This document shows, in pieces, positions 51,943 through 60,662 of a DNA stretch of 64,000 nt. Within the stretch, counting starts at the first letter, position 1. Every line of letters begins with the position of its first letter. Origin of the DNA: CAZAQK01 sp046344715 (GTDB taxonomy: Bacteria > Pseudomonadota > Alphaproteobacteria > Rickettsiales > SXRF01); NCBI GenBank assembly GCA_046344715.1, contig JBKDKX010000010.1, positions 10,742 through 74,741 of the forward strand, given 5' to 3'. The notes under the pieces were generated by a model. The model was not told the DNA's origin, did no database searches, and was given only the letters and a program-made list of their open reading frames with translations. Both the position numbers and the translations under genes were made by a program.

Positions 51943-52651
51943 GAACCTCACACTGAGTTATGATCGTCACCCTGCGGTGCATCATATGAATGGCACATTT
52001 GAGGCGGGATCGCTCACTGCCATCACTGGCCCAAACGGCGCAGGAAAAAGCACCTTGCTCAAAGCCATAGCAGGCATACTCACGCCATCAGACGGGCAAA
52101 TTCATATCGCCTGCAGTACCGATGAAATCGCTTATTTACCGCAGGCCTCCGCCATTGATAGAGATTTCCCCATCACTGCACTGCAAATGATTGCAACCGG
52201 CTTCTGGAAAAAAGCAGGCGGTTTTGGAAAAATCAATGCGGATCACCTCAAACAAGCCCAGCAAACACTACAAACAGTTGGCCTTCAGGGTTTTGAGCAC
52301 CGTCAGCTTTCCACCCTTTCCGCAGGCCAGATGCAGCGCGCCCTGTTTGCCCGCCTGATTGTGCAGGATGCCAAGGTTATTCTTCTCGATGAGCCACTCT
52401 CCGCCGTGGACACCGACACATGCGAGAAGCTTCTGGAAATCATTGCAGGCTGGCACAAGGAAGGACGTACTATCATCTGCGTACTGCATGATTTTGCGCA
52501 GATTCGTGAACATTTCCCGCAGTGCCTGCTACTGGCGCGTGATTGCATTGGCTGGGGTAAAACCTCAGACATTCTGACCTCAGAAAAACTTTCACGCACA
52601 CGGCAATTCCGCGCCGCATGGCAGGATCATCCGGAGGTATGCGAGCAATGA
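51926..52651 (+). CDS. znuC: zinc ABC transporter ATPase ZnuC
   Basis: ATG at 51926 gives 241 residues with Walker A GPNGAGKST, signature LSAGQMQR, Walker B VILLDEPLSAVD and the switch His in CVLHDF. This is a metal-type ABC ATPase. Zinc specificity is inferred from the Zur box and the ZnuB-type partner. It overlaps the His-rich gene by 17 bases and znuB by four. Confidence 0.9.
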   Translation: MIITIENLTLSYDRHPAVHHMNGTFEAGSLTAITGPNGAGKSTLLKAIAGILTPSDGQIHIACSTDEIAYLPQASAIDRDFPITALQMIATGFWKKAGGFGKINADHLKQAQQTLQTVGLQGFEHRQLSTLSAGQMQRALFARLIVQDAKVILLDEPLSAVDTDTCEKLLEIIAGWHKEGRTIICVLHDFAQIREHFPQCLLLARDCIGWGKTSDILTSEKLSRTRQFRAAWQDHPEVCEQ

Positions 52652-53514
52652 TAGATGTAATCATCACACCATTTACCGAACATGGCTATATGGCGCGCGC
52701 ACTGGTTGCTTGCCTTGCTATCTCTATTGGCGCGGCCCCTCTTGGGGTATTCATGGTACTGCGCCGCATGGCGCTGATTGGTGACGCTATGCAGCACGCC
52801 ATCCTCCCAGGCGTTGCAGTGGCATATCTTATGGCTGGCTTGTCCCTCTGGCCGATGACAGTGGGCGGTCTGATTGCAGGCGTTGTGGTGGCTGCGCTGG
52901 CTGGATTTGTTACGCGCAACACGCCCCTGAAGGAAGATGCCAGTTTTACCGGCGTATACCTTATCTCCATAGCGCTGGGCGTGGTGCTGGTTTCGCTAAA
53001 AGGCGATGTGCATGAGCTGGAACATATTTTGTTTGGCGATGTAAAAACCATGAGCAATCAAGCCGTGATCATGATTGTGAGTGCCGTGAGTATCAGTACG
53101 TTCGTGTTTGCAATTATTTATCGTATGTTGGTGGTGGAATGTTTTGATCCAAATTTCATGAAAGTAGTTAGCGGCAAAGGCGGCGTGGTGTACCAGTTGT
53201 TCCTGCTGATGGTGGTGATGAACCTCGTTGCTGCATTCCACGCGCTGGGCACGCTGATGGCACTTGGTCTGATGGTGCTGCCTGCAGTATCCGCCCGCCT
53301 ATGGATACGCGATGTTGAAGGCATGATTTTTACCAGCGTTATCTTCAGCATCATTTCCAGCGTTGTTGGCCTGCTGGTATCTTTTCATAGCGACACGCCT
53401 TCCGGTGCCACCATCGTGCTGGTCGGTGGAGGTATTTACATACTCTCCGTATTGTTCGGACGCACCGGCGGCGTACTAACACGCCTGCTCCCTCATAAGC
53501 ATTTGAAGGGGTAA
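52648..53514 (+). CDS. znuB: zinc ABC transporter permease ZnuB
   Basis: ATG at 52648 overlaps the znuC stop (ATGA) and gives 288 residues with about eight membrane helices and the ABC-3 permease motifs GVFMVLRRMALIGDAMQHAI and AFHALGTLMALGLMVLPAVSA. Together with ZnuC it would import metal delivered by a binding protein encoded elsewhere. Confidence 0.92.
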   Translation: MIDVIITPFTEHGYMARALVACLAISIGAAPLGVFMVLRRMALIGDAMQHAILPGVAVAYLMAGLSLWPMTVGGLIAGVVVAALAGFVTRNTPLKEDASFTGVYLISIALGVVLVSLKGDVHELEHILFGDVKTMSNQAVIMIVSAVSISTFVFAIIYRMLVVECFDPNFMKVVSGKGGVVYQLFLLMVVMNLVAAFHALGTLMALGLMVLPAVSARLWIRDVEGMIFTSVIFSIISSVVGLLVSFHSDTPSGATIVLVGGGIYILSVLFGRTGGVLTRLLPHKHLKG

Positions 53515-53645
53515 TCTATTTCCTGAATAACTCGCTTTGGCAAAAAATCGCGCCGCGATGGAGTCCAAGAAAACGAGTGTATTAATAGATACATAACGCT
53601 TTCTAGGGAGACTTCGTCGATAGCAGAGTTGAAGCCAAAGTAGAG

Positions 53646-54152
53646 TTAGAACACGTGCGGCTTGAGGATATCCCGCATACTGATGAGTTCCTGACGCAGC
53701 ACGGCAAGTTGGTTCTTTTCTTTTTCAGATAATACGGGCGGCTTTTCCTGCACTGCCATTTCTTCAATAGACACGATGGCCGCGCCTTTGCTGAAGGCTT
53801 TTTTAGCACCGTTAATAGTATAGCCCTGCTTGTAGAGCAGGTTTTTGATGGTGCTCAGCACCTCAACATCTTCAGGCCGGTAATAGCGCCTGCCGCCGCG
53901 CATCTTCACCGGTTTTATCTGTGAAAAACGGCTCTCCCAGAAACGCAGTACATATTGGGGAACATTAAGGAAAGTAGCTACTTCACTGATGGTACGGAAA
54001 GCGTTTGGTGCTTTTTCCTTGTTGTCATCTTCATAGGCATCATGATGCCCCACAGGATTCACATCCGCACCATGCCCTGTAGAGGATTCGAGGGAGGTTA
54101 CTTGCCTGACATCCGCCGATGCAGACGCCTTATCCAGAAGATCCAGTTGCAT
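53646..54152 (-). CDS. MerR-family transcriptional regulator
   Basis: This 168-residue protein has an acidic N-terminal tail of about 50 residues, then a MerR helix-turn-helix (FRTISEVATFLNVPQYVLRF, WESRF...GGRRYYRPEDVEVL) and a short coiled coil. No effector domain or metal-binding Cys is present. It is the conserved MerR of the plsX-fabH-ihfA-merR cluster in Alphaproteobacteria; its targets are not evident. Confidence 0.88.
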   Translation of the reverse strand: MQLDLLDKASASADVRQVTSLESSTGHGADVNPVGHHDAYEDDNKEKAPNAFRTISEVATFLNVPQYVLRFWESRFSQIKPVKMRGGRRYYRPEDVEVLSTIKNLLYKQGYTINGAKKAFSKGAAIVSIEEMAVQEKPPVLSEKEKNQLAVLRQELISMRDILKPHVF

Positions 54153-54211
54153 ACCGCCACCTCCTTCCGTGCCAATAAAGTACCCAACAACGCCCCATAC
54201 AGAGGCAGTTG

Positions 54212-54529
54212 TTATATTATGTTCTTGCCCGCAAGTTTCTCATTAACCTGCGCTTTAAGCAAGTTTGATGCATTGAATGACAGCACAGTGCGCGACGTAA
54301 TCGGCACTTCAACACCCGTTTTAGGATTACGACCCATGCGCTGCTTTTTCTTGCGCAGGCTGAAAGTGCCGAAGGAAGAAAGCTTCACATCTTCGCCCTG
54401 CTCAAGTCCGGTGCAGATTTCCTCAATCACCGAATCTACCAGCGCGCTGCATTCCTGCAGTGAGAGGCCAATTTGCTTGTAAACTTGGTTGCTTAAGTAT
54501 GCGCGGGTGAGTGTTTTTGTCATGGTCAT
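54212..54529 (-). CDS. ihfA: integration host factor subunit alpha
   Basis: This 105-residue DNA-bending protein has the HU/IHF fold with LSSFGTFSLRKKKQRMGRNP and the DNA-contacting arm GVEVPITSRTVLSFNAS. It pairs with IhfB. It lies 60 bases before merR and follows fabH across a probable terminator. Confidence 0.95.
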   Translation of the reverse strand: MTMTKTLTRAYLSNQVYKQIGLSLQECSALVDSVIEEICTGLEQGEDVKLSSFGTFSLRKKKQRMGRNPKTGVEVPITSRTVLSFNASNLLKAQVNEKLAGKNII

Positions 54530-54592
54530 TCTTCCACTGTTGGTTTGATAGGTCGTTTATAGCCTATTTTAGGAATAAATACAAGCGGATAG

Positions 54593-54624
54593 TAAAAAAG
54601 GCGGTTTTAATGCTTAAAATGGCC
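54593..54624 (-). terminator. probable terminator after fabH
   Basis: On the minus strand an 11-base-pair stem with one mismatch (GGCCATTTTAA / TTAAAACCGCC) is followed by TTTTTT. It lies 35 bases after the fabH stop and would separate plsX-fabH from ihfA-merR. Confidence 0.6.
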
Positions 54625-54658
54625 TCTTTTGGCTTCTCTTTGTACTACAAAGGATTAA

Positions 54659-55630
54659 CTACCATCTAAGTATCGTACAGCCCCACGTAAGGCCTGCACC
54701 AAGTGCCGGACACGCAATGAGCTGGCCTTGTTTAATGCGGCCATCCGTTACGCCCTGATGAAGTGCAAGCGGTATGGAGGCTGCCGAGGTGTTGGCATGT
54801 TTTTCAACCGTTGCAATCACCTTTTCTTCAGACAATTTGAGCTTATTTGCCACTCCGGAAAGGATCCGCATATTCGCCTGATGCGGCACCAGCCAATCAA
54901 TCGTTTCGAATGGCAACAGTAATGCACCCATACCTTCGGTTACAGCTTCCGGCATTTTTGACACCGCATGCCGGTAAATTTCTTTGCCAGCCATAAATAA
55001 TGTGCCTGCTGTTTGCGTGGCAGAAACGCCGCCGCTGGTGCCAAGCAGCTCCACATATTGCCCGTCAGAATGCATGCGTGAAAACAACACGCCGCGATCG
55101 TTGCTATCACCTTTTTGTTCCTGCGCATCAAGCAGCACAGCCGCTGCGCCATCACCAAACAAAATGCAGGTGGTACGATCTTTCCAATCCAGAATACGTG
55201 AATAGGTTTCCGCGCCGATAACCAGCACACGATTGGCCTGACCGGAAGCGATAAAACTGTTAGCCACCGTCATCGCGTACACAAAACCGCTGCACGCCGC
55301 GTTCATATCGAACCCCGCACCGCGCGTCATGCCGATGGCGTGCTGCACCTTAGTTGCCGTTGATGGCATGGTGTCATCCGGTGTGGTTGTGGCAATGATG
55401 AGAAGTTCAATCGAGTCAGCAGCAACACCCGCTGCATTGATTGCTGCATGCGCTGCCTTGATCGCAAGATCAGAGGTTTTTTCACCTTCCATCGCGATGT
55501 GCCGCTGCGTAATACCAGTACGCTCCTTTATCCATTCATCGCTGGTATCGATGATTTTTTCTAAATCCGCATTCGTCATGATGCGGGAGGGCAAATATGC
55601 GCCTGTACCGATGACTACGGCACGCTTCAT
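54659..55630 (-). CDS. fabH: beta-ketoacyl-ACP synthase III
   Basis: This 323-residue enzyme starts fatty acid synthesis by condensing acetyl-CoA with malonyl-ACP. The catalytic triad is visible: Cys in DMNAACSGFVYA, His in DWLVPHQANMRI and Asn in VEKHANTSAASIPLAL. Full length; follows plsX as usual. Confidence 0.97.
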   Translation of the reverse strand: MKRAVVIGTGAYLPSRIMTNADLEKIIDTSDEWIKERTGITQRHIAMEGEKTSDLAIKAAHAAINAAGVAADSIELLIIATTTPDDTMPSTATKVQHAIGMTRGAGFDMNAACSGFVYAMTVANSFIASGQANRVLVIGAETYSRILDWKDRTTCILFGDGAAAVLLDAQEQKGDSNDRGVLFSRMHSDGQYVELLGTSGGVSATQTAGTLFMAGKEIYRHAVSKMPEAVTEGMGALLLPFETIDWLVPHQANMRILSGVANKLKLSEEKVIATVEKHANTSAASIPLALHQGVTDGRIKQGQLIACPALGAGLTWGCTILRW

Positions 55631-55697
55631 AGAAACCTCTCCCTCACCTTAATCCTTCCCCGCAAGCAGGAGAGGGAAATATTCTTGGCGCGGCGCA

Positions 55698-56771
55698 TTA
55701 ATCCGCCTCGCCTTCCTGAACCGCTGCCAGCTCAGGTTTATATGAACCTTGCGTGGTCGCCTGCAACTCTTCAATAATGCGGGCATTGATATGATGTGCA
55801 ACAAGCTCTACCGCCACGGAAATAGCATTGCAGAAACTATAGGCATCTGCACCACCATGGCTTTTTACGGCAATGCCATTTAACCCAACAAACATGGCGC
55901 CGTTGCGCTTTCTGTCATCGAGCTTATCTTTCACTGCCCTGAGTGCGCCAGATGCCAGGAATGCACCGCTTTTTGCAATAGGTGAGCTGGTAAATGCATC
56001 CTTCAGATAGGTGCGGATAAGGCGCGCTGCACCTTCGGCCGTTTTAAGCGCGATGTTGCCGGAAAAACCATCCGTTACCACCACATCCACCGTGCCTGCG
56101 GCAATATCATTACCTTCAATGAAGCCGTGGAAATTCAAATCATGCCCACAGTTCTTTATCAGCTCGAGCGCTTCTTTCACTTCGTCACGACCTTTGAGTT
56201 CTTCCGAACCCACATTGAGCAAACCAATTTTAGGGCGGGAAAGCCCAAGCACGGCACGCGCAAATGCATCACCCATTACGGCAAAGCGGAACAAATCATT
56301 CGCATCGCATTCAACGTTTGCGCCTAAATCCAGCATCACGCATTCACCGCGTAGGGTCGGAAATAAGGCCGCAATCGCAGGGCGCGAAATTCCGGGAAGC
56401 GTACGCAGTATTAGTTTAGACATCGCCATAAGCGCACCGGTATTTCCGGCAGACACCACTGCACATGCCTTGCCTTCTTTTACCGATTCAATGGCAAGCC
56501 ACATGCTGGAATTACGCCCACGGCGCACCGCATGCGAAGGCTTATCATGATTACCGATGACAAGCTCCGTGTGTACAATTTCACTGGCTGATTTAAGATG
56601 TGGGTGACCGGAAAGCAGCGGCTCTAAAATATAGCGATTACCAAATAATATGAAGCGCAACCCAGGATGGCGCAACAGTGCCATCTCTGCGCCGCGCAGA
56701 ACACATGCGGGCGCGTGATCTCCACCCATGGCATCAAGGGCGACTGGCAGCTGGAGTTTACCGGCGGCCAT
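55698..56771 (-). CDS. plsX: phosphate acyltransferase PlsX
   Basis: This 357-residue enzyme makes acyl-phosphate from acyl-ACP for phospholipid synthesis. It has VALDAMGGDHAPACVLRGAE, SAGNTGALMAMSKLILRTLPG, LDLGANVECDANDL and VVTDGFSGNIALKTAEG. The gap between plsX and fabH (55631-55697) holds a short CCTTCCCCGCAAGCAGGAGA hairpin-like sequence. Upstream lies a family B palindrome, then rpmF. Confidence 0.97.
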   Translation of the reverse strand: MAAGKLQLPVALDAMGGDHAPACVLRGAEMALLRHPGLRFILFGNRYILEPLLSGHPHLKSASEIVHTELVIGNHDKPSHAVRRGRNSSMWLAIESVKEGKACAVVSAGNTGALMAMSKLILRTLPGISRPAIAALFPTLRGECVMLDLGANVECDANDLFRFAVMGDAFARAVLGLSRPKIGLLNVGSEELKGRDEVKEALELIKNCGHDLNFHGFIEGNDIAAGTVDVVVTDGFSGNIALKTAEGAARLIRTYLKDAFTSSPIAKSGAFLASGALRAVKDKLDDRKRNGAMFVGLNGIAVKSHGGADAYSFCNAISVAVELVAHHINARIIEELQATTQGSYKPELAAVQEGEAD

Positions 56772-56779
56772 ACACTACC

Positions 56780-56896
56780 TCGTCACTGCGAGCAAAACGA
56801 AGCAGTCCATAATTTGCCATATGGGAATACATTTGCCTGATTATGAAAACAGATAGAAAGCTGGATTGCTTCGTCGCTACGCTTCTCGCAATGACG
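56780..56896. repeat. dispersed palindrome, family B (copy 3, wide loop)
   Basis: Left arm CGTCACTGCGAGCAAAACGA (from 56780), right arm ending CTTCTCGCAATGACGA (to 56896), separated by about 50 bases that are not repeated in the other copies. It lies between rpmF and plsX. Confidence 0.75.
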
Positions 56897-56917
56897 AAAT
56901 CCAGCATAGTGCAAACT

Positions 56918-57100
56918 CTAACGGTTTACTTTATCTTTCGTAACCTGACGGCCATTGTAATAACCATCAGCAGACACGTGATGAGGACGCTTGAGTTCAC
57001 CCGTGGTTTTATCTTCAACCACCGTGGTTTTTGTGAGCGCGTGATGTGAACGGCGCATGCCTTGCGCGGATGGAGTTGTTTTTCGTTTAGGTACAGCCAT
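56918..57100 (-). CDS. rpmF: 50S ribosomal protein L32
   Basis: This 60-residue basic protein starts MAVPKRKTTPSAQGMRRSHH and ends NGRQVTKDKVNR. It is the zinc-free alphaproteobacterial form of L32, without the Cys pairs. It is the usual first gene before plsX-fabH. Confidence 0.97.
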   Translation of the reverse strand: MAVPKRKTTPSAQGMRRSHHALTKTTVVEDKTTGELKRPHHVSADGYYNGRQVTKDKVNR

Positions 57101-57189
57101 TTGCTTACTTCCTTATGCTTATCCAAAGAACACGCCTTATACAGCACCCACCCCCTGCTTGAAAAGGGTTTTTTTAAGGTTATTTTGGA

Positions 57190-57804
57190 CTAAAACACCC
57201 GTATCAGCTTCAAAACGGGGGAAACCGCCCGTGCCTCGCCGGATTTAAGGCTCAGCGGCTTAAAAGCCGCACTTGAGGAATGCGGCAACAGGAAGGGCGG
57301 GTCGTACTTCCTGATAACCGTTTTTGCCCCCCTGCCCACATAATGCTGCCCCACTACAATCTGCCCCACACGGCACATTCTGGAAAGGTCAGAAATCACG
57401 ATATCTCCAGCAAAAATGCCGGACATATTCATGCCATCATCACGCACCTCAACCGCATAGGTTTCCTTGGAATGTGACATGATTTCAGCCGCTTCGAGGT
57501 AAAATTTACCGCCTTTACGCACTACGTTGGGGTGTTTCTTGACCTTCTCGGGGTCTTGCTGGAAGGGGATAAGTATTGGCGATTCGCCAAACCCCTTCTG
57601 CTTACCCTTTTCCTGAATGCCCATCACATCCGATACCGTTGTACCAAGATGATCGGCAATAATCGCCGCTTCGTCTGCTTTGAGCTGCCGTTTACCCTGA
57701 AAAAGATTGGTTATGACTGCCTTATCGCGCCCCAGCAAATGCGCCAGATCCGTCTGCGTAAGGCCATGTTTATTTAAAAGCTTTTTGAGATGCGCCAAAT
57801 TCAT
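57190..57804 (-). CDS. XRE-type regulator with S24-like domain lacking the catalytic Ser
   Basis: This 204-residue protein has an N-terminal Cro/CI helix-turn-helix (LTQTDLAHLLGRDKAVITNL) and a C-terminal domain of the LexA/CI S24 fold (YAVEVRDDGMNMSGIFAGDI, VGRGAKTVIRK). The motif GDSM with the nucleophile Ser is DDGM here, and the Lys position is also changed, so self-cleavage is unlikely. It may be a ligand- or dimerisation-controlled repressor. It lies upstream of rpmF on the same strand. Confidence 0.83.
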   Translation of the reverse strand: MNLAHLKKLLNKHGLTQTDLAHLLGRDKAVITNLFQGKRQLKADEAAIIADHLGTTVSDVMGIQEKGKQKGFGESPILIPFQQDPEKVKKHPNVVRKGGKFYLEAAEIMSHSKETYAVEVRDDGMNMSGIFAGDIVISDLSRMCRVGQIVVGQHYVGRGAKTVIRKYDPPFLLPHSSSAAFKPLSLKSGEARAVSPVLKLIRVF

Positions 57805-57924
57805 ACCTCCATATGTACTAATAATGCCGCCAACTATCAGTTGAGTTTATATTTAATTATTATTGACTTTAAGTTGAGATTAATTCAATATAACAGACAA
57901 GGAAAAACTTCAACAGGAATGCAT

Positions 57925-58164
57925 ATGGATTATAAGCTCAAGATTATTCTAAATTCTCTACTCACCACCATCAATGTGTTGGATACGGAGCTAAGCCGCA
58001 TCGCGCGCTGCGATTTACTGAAACCAAATTCAGAAAATTTTGAGCTGCTGGAGCGCGTGCGAACCATGTGTACAGACACCTTACAGAATCTCGACACTAT
58101 CGAAAGGAAACTAGAAAACGACCCTTTCGTGATACCTGAACGCGAACTTGCATTGCTTGAGTGA
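57925..58164 (+). CDS. small hypothetical helical protein
   Basis: ATG at 57925 with AGGA six bases upstream gives 79 residues. The product is a pair of amphipathic helices (KLKIILNSLLTTINVLDTEL and FELLERVRTMCTDTLQNLDT) with no signal peptide. It is divergent from the XRE regulator and could be its target, but that is conjecture. Confidence 0.58.
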   Translation: MDYKLKIILNSLLTTINVLDTELSRIARCDLLKPNSENFELLERVRTMCTDTLQNLDTIERKLENDPFVIPERELALLE

Positions 58165-58218
58165 TTTGAGTCTGGCCGATTCTCTGCTACAATGCATAAA
58201 ATTTTGCTGTAGCAGGAC

Positions 58219-58857
58219 ATGAATAAATCAAAACTGGCACTGGAGTTTAGCTGTTTCTTCCTTTTGCTTCCGGGAGTGCTGGTGGCACTCAACATACGCA
58301 GTATTTTTTATCCTGTTTTATGGGGGGCATTCTTTGCCTGTTTTTATTGGCTTCATAAGCACAGTGTATACAGCATAGCGCAGGACTGGAAGGGCAGAAC
58401 ATTAACAAAAACGGTGATTAAGGAAATCTTGAAACGTTTTTCTGTACTGGCCATTCCTTTACTTGCTTTCACTTGGTGGTACGCGCCGGAGAAATTGTTT
58501 GCTTTTCCTCTCAATAATTTTTCCACATGGCTACTGGTGATGTTTGCGTATCCGGTATTATCGGTAGTGCCACAGGAACTTATTTTTCGCAGCTTTTTCC
58601 TCAGGCGATATGCGACAATATTTCCATCAGAGAAATATTTATGGCTGGCAAGCGCGCTATGCTTTGGCTGGGCACATGTGGTTATCCAAACATGGATATC
58701 TGTTGTGTTTTCCGCCATAGGCGGCTGGATATTTACCACCACCTATGCACGCACACGCTCGCTTGCTGCCGCATGTTTTGAACATGCGCTTTATGGTTGC
58801 TACATTTTCACCATCGGGCTTGGCTGGTATTTCTACCACGCCAATGGGATGCGCTAA
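58219..58857 (+). CDS. CPBP-family intramembrane protease-like protein
   Basis: This 212-residue protein has about six membrane helices and the CPBP motifs: PQELIFRSF (family EExxxR, here the first Glu is Gln), FGWAHV (FxxxH) and EHALYGC (HxxxN/B position). CPBP proteases are Abi/Rce1-like. Loss of one of the paired glutamates may affect activity. It converges with the glycine-zipper gene with four shared bases. Confidence 0.83.
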   Translation: MNKSKLALEFSCFFLLLPGVLVALNIRSIFYPVLWGAFFACFYWLHKHSVYSIAQDWKGRTLTKTVIKEILKRFSVLAIPLLAFTWWYAPEKLFAFPLNNFSTWLLVMFAYPVLSVVPQELIFRSFFLRRYATIFPSEKYLWLASALCFGWAHVVIQTWISVVFSAIGGWIFTTTYARTRSLAAACFEHALYGCYIFTIGLGWYFYHANGMR

Positions 58858-59504
58858 TTCACCACCTCCCAGCTGCCATCCGGCTGCATACACGCCGTGC
58901 CATAGGTTTGCTGTTTGCGACCGGCAACCGTTGATACCGCCTGATATTCGCGACAATAGCGGCCTTCCGTGCGGAAATCACGCGTAGGCGTCAGGCTGTA
59001 ATAATCGTTACCCGCCGTCTGCCACACCATCGGCGTGCCCACAGGTGCTTGCTGAAACACTTCTTCCGAACAATCCTGATAGCTCGCACCAATAGCACTT
59101 CCCAGCACCGCACCACCAATGGTTGCCGCCGTGTTACCCTTGCCCTTACCAAACTGATGACCAACAATACCGCCCGCCGCACCGCCGAGAATCAAGCCAA
59201 GCGGATTACTACGGTTGGTGCAGCGAATGGAGCTGTAGGTTGGTTCCGTATAATAGCTACGTTCCACATAGCGCGGCGCAGACCGTATAACTACGCGCTC
59301 GCGATAATAGCGGGGATGATTATCCCAATGGCGATAATGCCCCCAGCCGTGCCCACGGCCATGATGGCGACCCCGATGTTTCCAATGGTCATCGTCGTCG
59401 TCATCGTCATAATATACGTATTTATATTTATCGGCATGTGCAGGTGCTGCAACGGCGGATACCGCCACTAGTGATAACACCACCACTTTAAGTAATTCCT
59501 TCAT
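58854..59504 (-). CDS. secreted glycine-zipper (17 kDa antigen-like) protein
   Basis: This 216-residue protein has a signal peptide cleaved after AHA (residue 24), an Asp-run followed by a His/Arg/Gly-rich segment (HWKHRGRHHGRGHGWGHYRH), a glycine zipper (LGLILGGAAGGIVGHQFGKG, then AATIGGAVLGSAIGASY) and a C-terminal domain with CREYQAVSTVAGRKQ as in the surface-antigen family. The Asp/His region may bind metal. Outer-membrane association is typical of the family. Confidence 0.85.
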   Translation of the reverse strand: MKELLKVVVLSLVAVSAVAAPAHADKYKYVYYDDDDDDDHWKHRGRHHGRGHGWGHYRHWDNHPRYYRERVVIRSAPRYVERSYYTEPTYSSIRCTNRSNPLGLILGGAAGGIVGHQFGKGKGNTAATIGGAVLGSAIGASYQDCSEEVFQQAPVGTPMVWQTAGNDYYSLTPTRDFRTEGRYCREYQAVSTVAGRKQQTYGTACMQPDGSWEVVN

Positions 59505-59591
59505 CGTACGCTCCTTTGTTTGGTTACGATGACGGAAGACTATCGCAGCCAGCGTTACACCGGCGCTACGCGAGAATTACAAATTTGTTAG

Positions 59592-59620
59592 GAAGAAAAA
59601 AAGCCAGCAGATGCTGGCTC
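59592..59620 (-). terminator. Rho-independent terminator
   Basis: On the minus strand AGCCAGC-ATCT-GCTGGCT is followed by TTTTTTTCTTCC, after the stop of the gene at 59641. Confidence 0.85.
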
Positions 59621-59640
59621 TCTGATACACATTGCTTTAC

Positions 59641-60027
59641 TTAATGTCGAGGAGGCCCATGATCAGTAGCTCTTCGGTATGAACTGCTCCTCGGCGAGAT
59701 AAGCTGAGCATTCATAACAATGCGCTCAATTTCATCAAAAAATCCTGTCACCACACTTTCAACCACCCGATCAGTATTAGCGATACTTTTCTCTTTCAAT
59801 GCCTCTCTTAATGCCCCCCTATACCCCATTTCCGCTAACTGGACATTTTCATCCGTTTTTGCATGATCAGGCCGCATGGAAAGCCTTAAAGCCAGATACG
59901 TGCCCTCGGCGAGTCTTAAATTATCGCTGGGATTTGGCAGAATTTTATCACGCGCGGCTTGAATTTGTGCGGTTATACCGGCTGCACGCTTGCGCGGCTC
60001 AGGCATATCGGTTTTAGGCGATACCAT
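59641..60027 (-). CDS. hypothetical protein
   Basis: This 128-residue mostly helical soluble protein (RAAGITAQIQAARDKILPNP, TVVESV-like RVVESVVTGFFDEIERI) has no signal peptide and no known domain. AAGGAG lies upstream of the ATG. It is a single-gene unit with its own terminator. Confidence 0.6.
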   Translation of the reverse strand: MVSPKTDMPEPRKRAAGITAQIQAARDKILPNPSDNLRLAEGTYLALRLSMRPDHAKTDENVQLAEMGYRGALREALKEKSIANTDRVVESVVTGFFDEIERIVMNAQLISPRSSSYRRATDHGPPRH

Positions 60028-60152
60028 GGTCTACTCCTTAAATTGACTACAACCATTGTAACAATAGTATAGAATCTAAGTGTTACATAATTATTAAGGT
60101 TCATTTACCATGTAAGCCGCTGATTAAAATATATAAAATATTTTTTCTTAGG

Positions 60153-60620
60153 CTATATCTCATCCTTGCGGCATCTAAACTCGCTATAGATGCTTACCGG
60201 CACGTTGGACTCATCAGTAGCGGAAGATGCCGCCAGATGCGCCACCATGGAAGCGGTGATGCCGAGCACGGGGGCGAGCCCGCCCATGGTGTCATCCTTA
60301 TCCATCATTTTATAGGTGGGGCCGAATATGGATTGGTAGAACATTTCACCACAGATATCGCGTATTTCTTCGGTCATCCAGCTGTTGAGCAGCGTGGCAC
60401 GCGCCTGCCATTTTTCCTTGCCACCCTTGAGCGATCCTGCCCAACGCATATCGGCGTTCTTGTTCAGCACCAAGATAAACCGGCCAGTGCTCAGCGTGCC
60501 GGAAGCAATCTGAAGCGTATTACCTTCCACCTCCACCTTGCGATCAGAGGTCACCACCTTGGGTGTGGAGGCACATGCGGCGAGGAGTAACAGTGGCAAT
60601 AGTTGCAACATACACTTCAT
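60153..60620 (-). CDS. hypothetical lipoprotein
   Basis: This 155-residue protein has a lipoprotein signal (MKCMLQLLPLLLLAACAST, lipobox LAAC). The mature part has two further Cys, a central WQARATLLNSWMTEEIRDIC segment and a short hydrophobic stretch (APVLGITASMVAHLAASSAT). It does not match a family I know. It stands between two unrelated minus-strand genes. Confidence 0.66.
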   Translation of the reverse strand: MKCMLQLLPLLLLAACASTPKVVTSDRKVEVEGNTLQIASGTLSTGRFILVLNKNADMRWAGSLKGGKEKWQARATLLNSWMTEEIRDICGEMFYQSIFGPTYKMMDKDDTMGGLAPVLGITASMVAHLAASSATDESNVPVSIYSEFRCRKDEI

Positions 60621-60662
60621 GCCAGCAGCATAGCCCTACAAAATCAGAAGGCAAGGCAGCTT

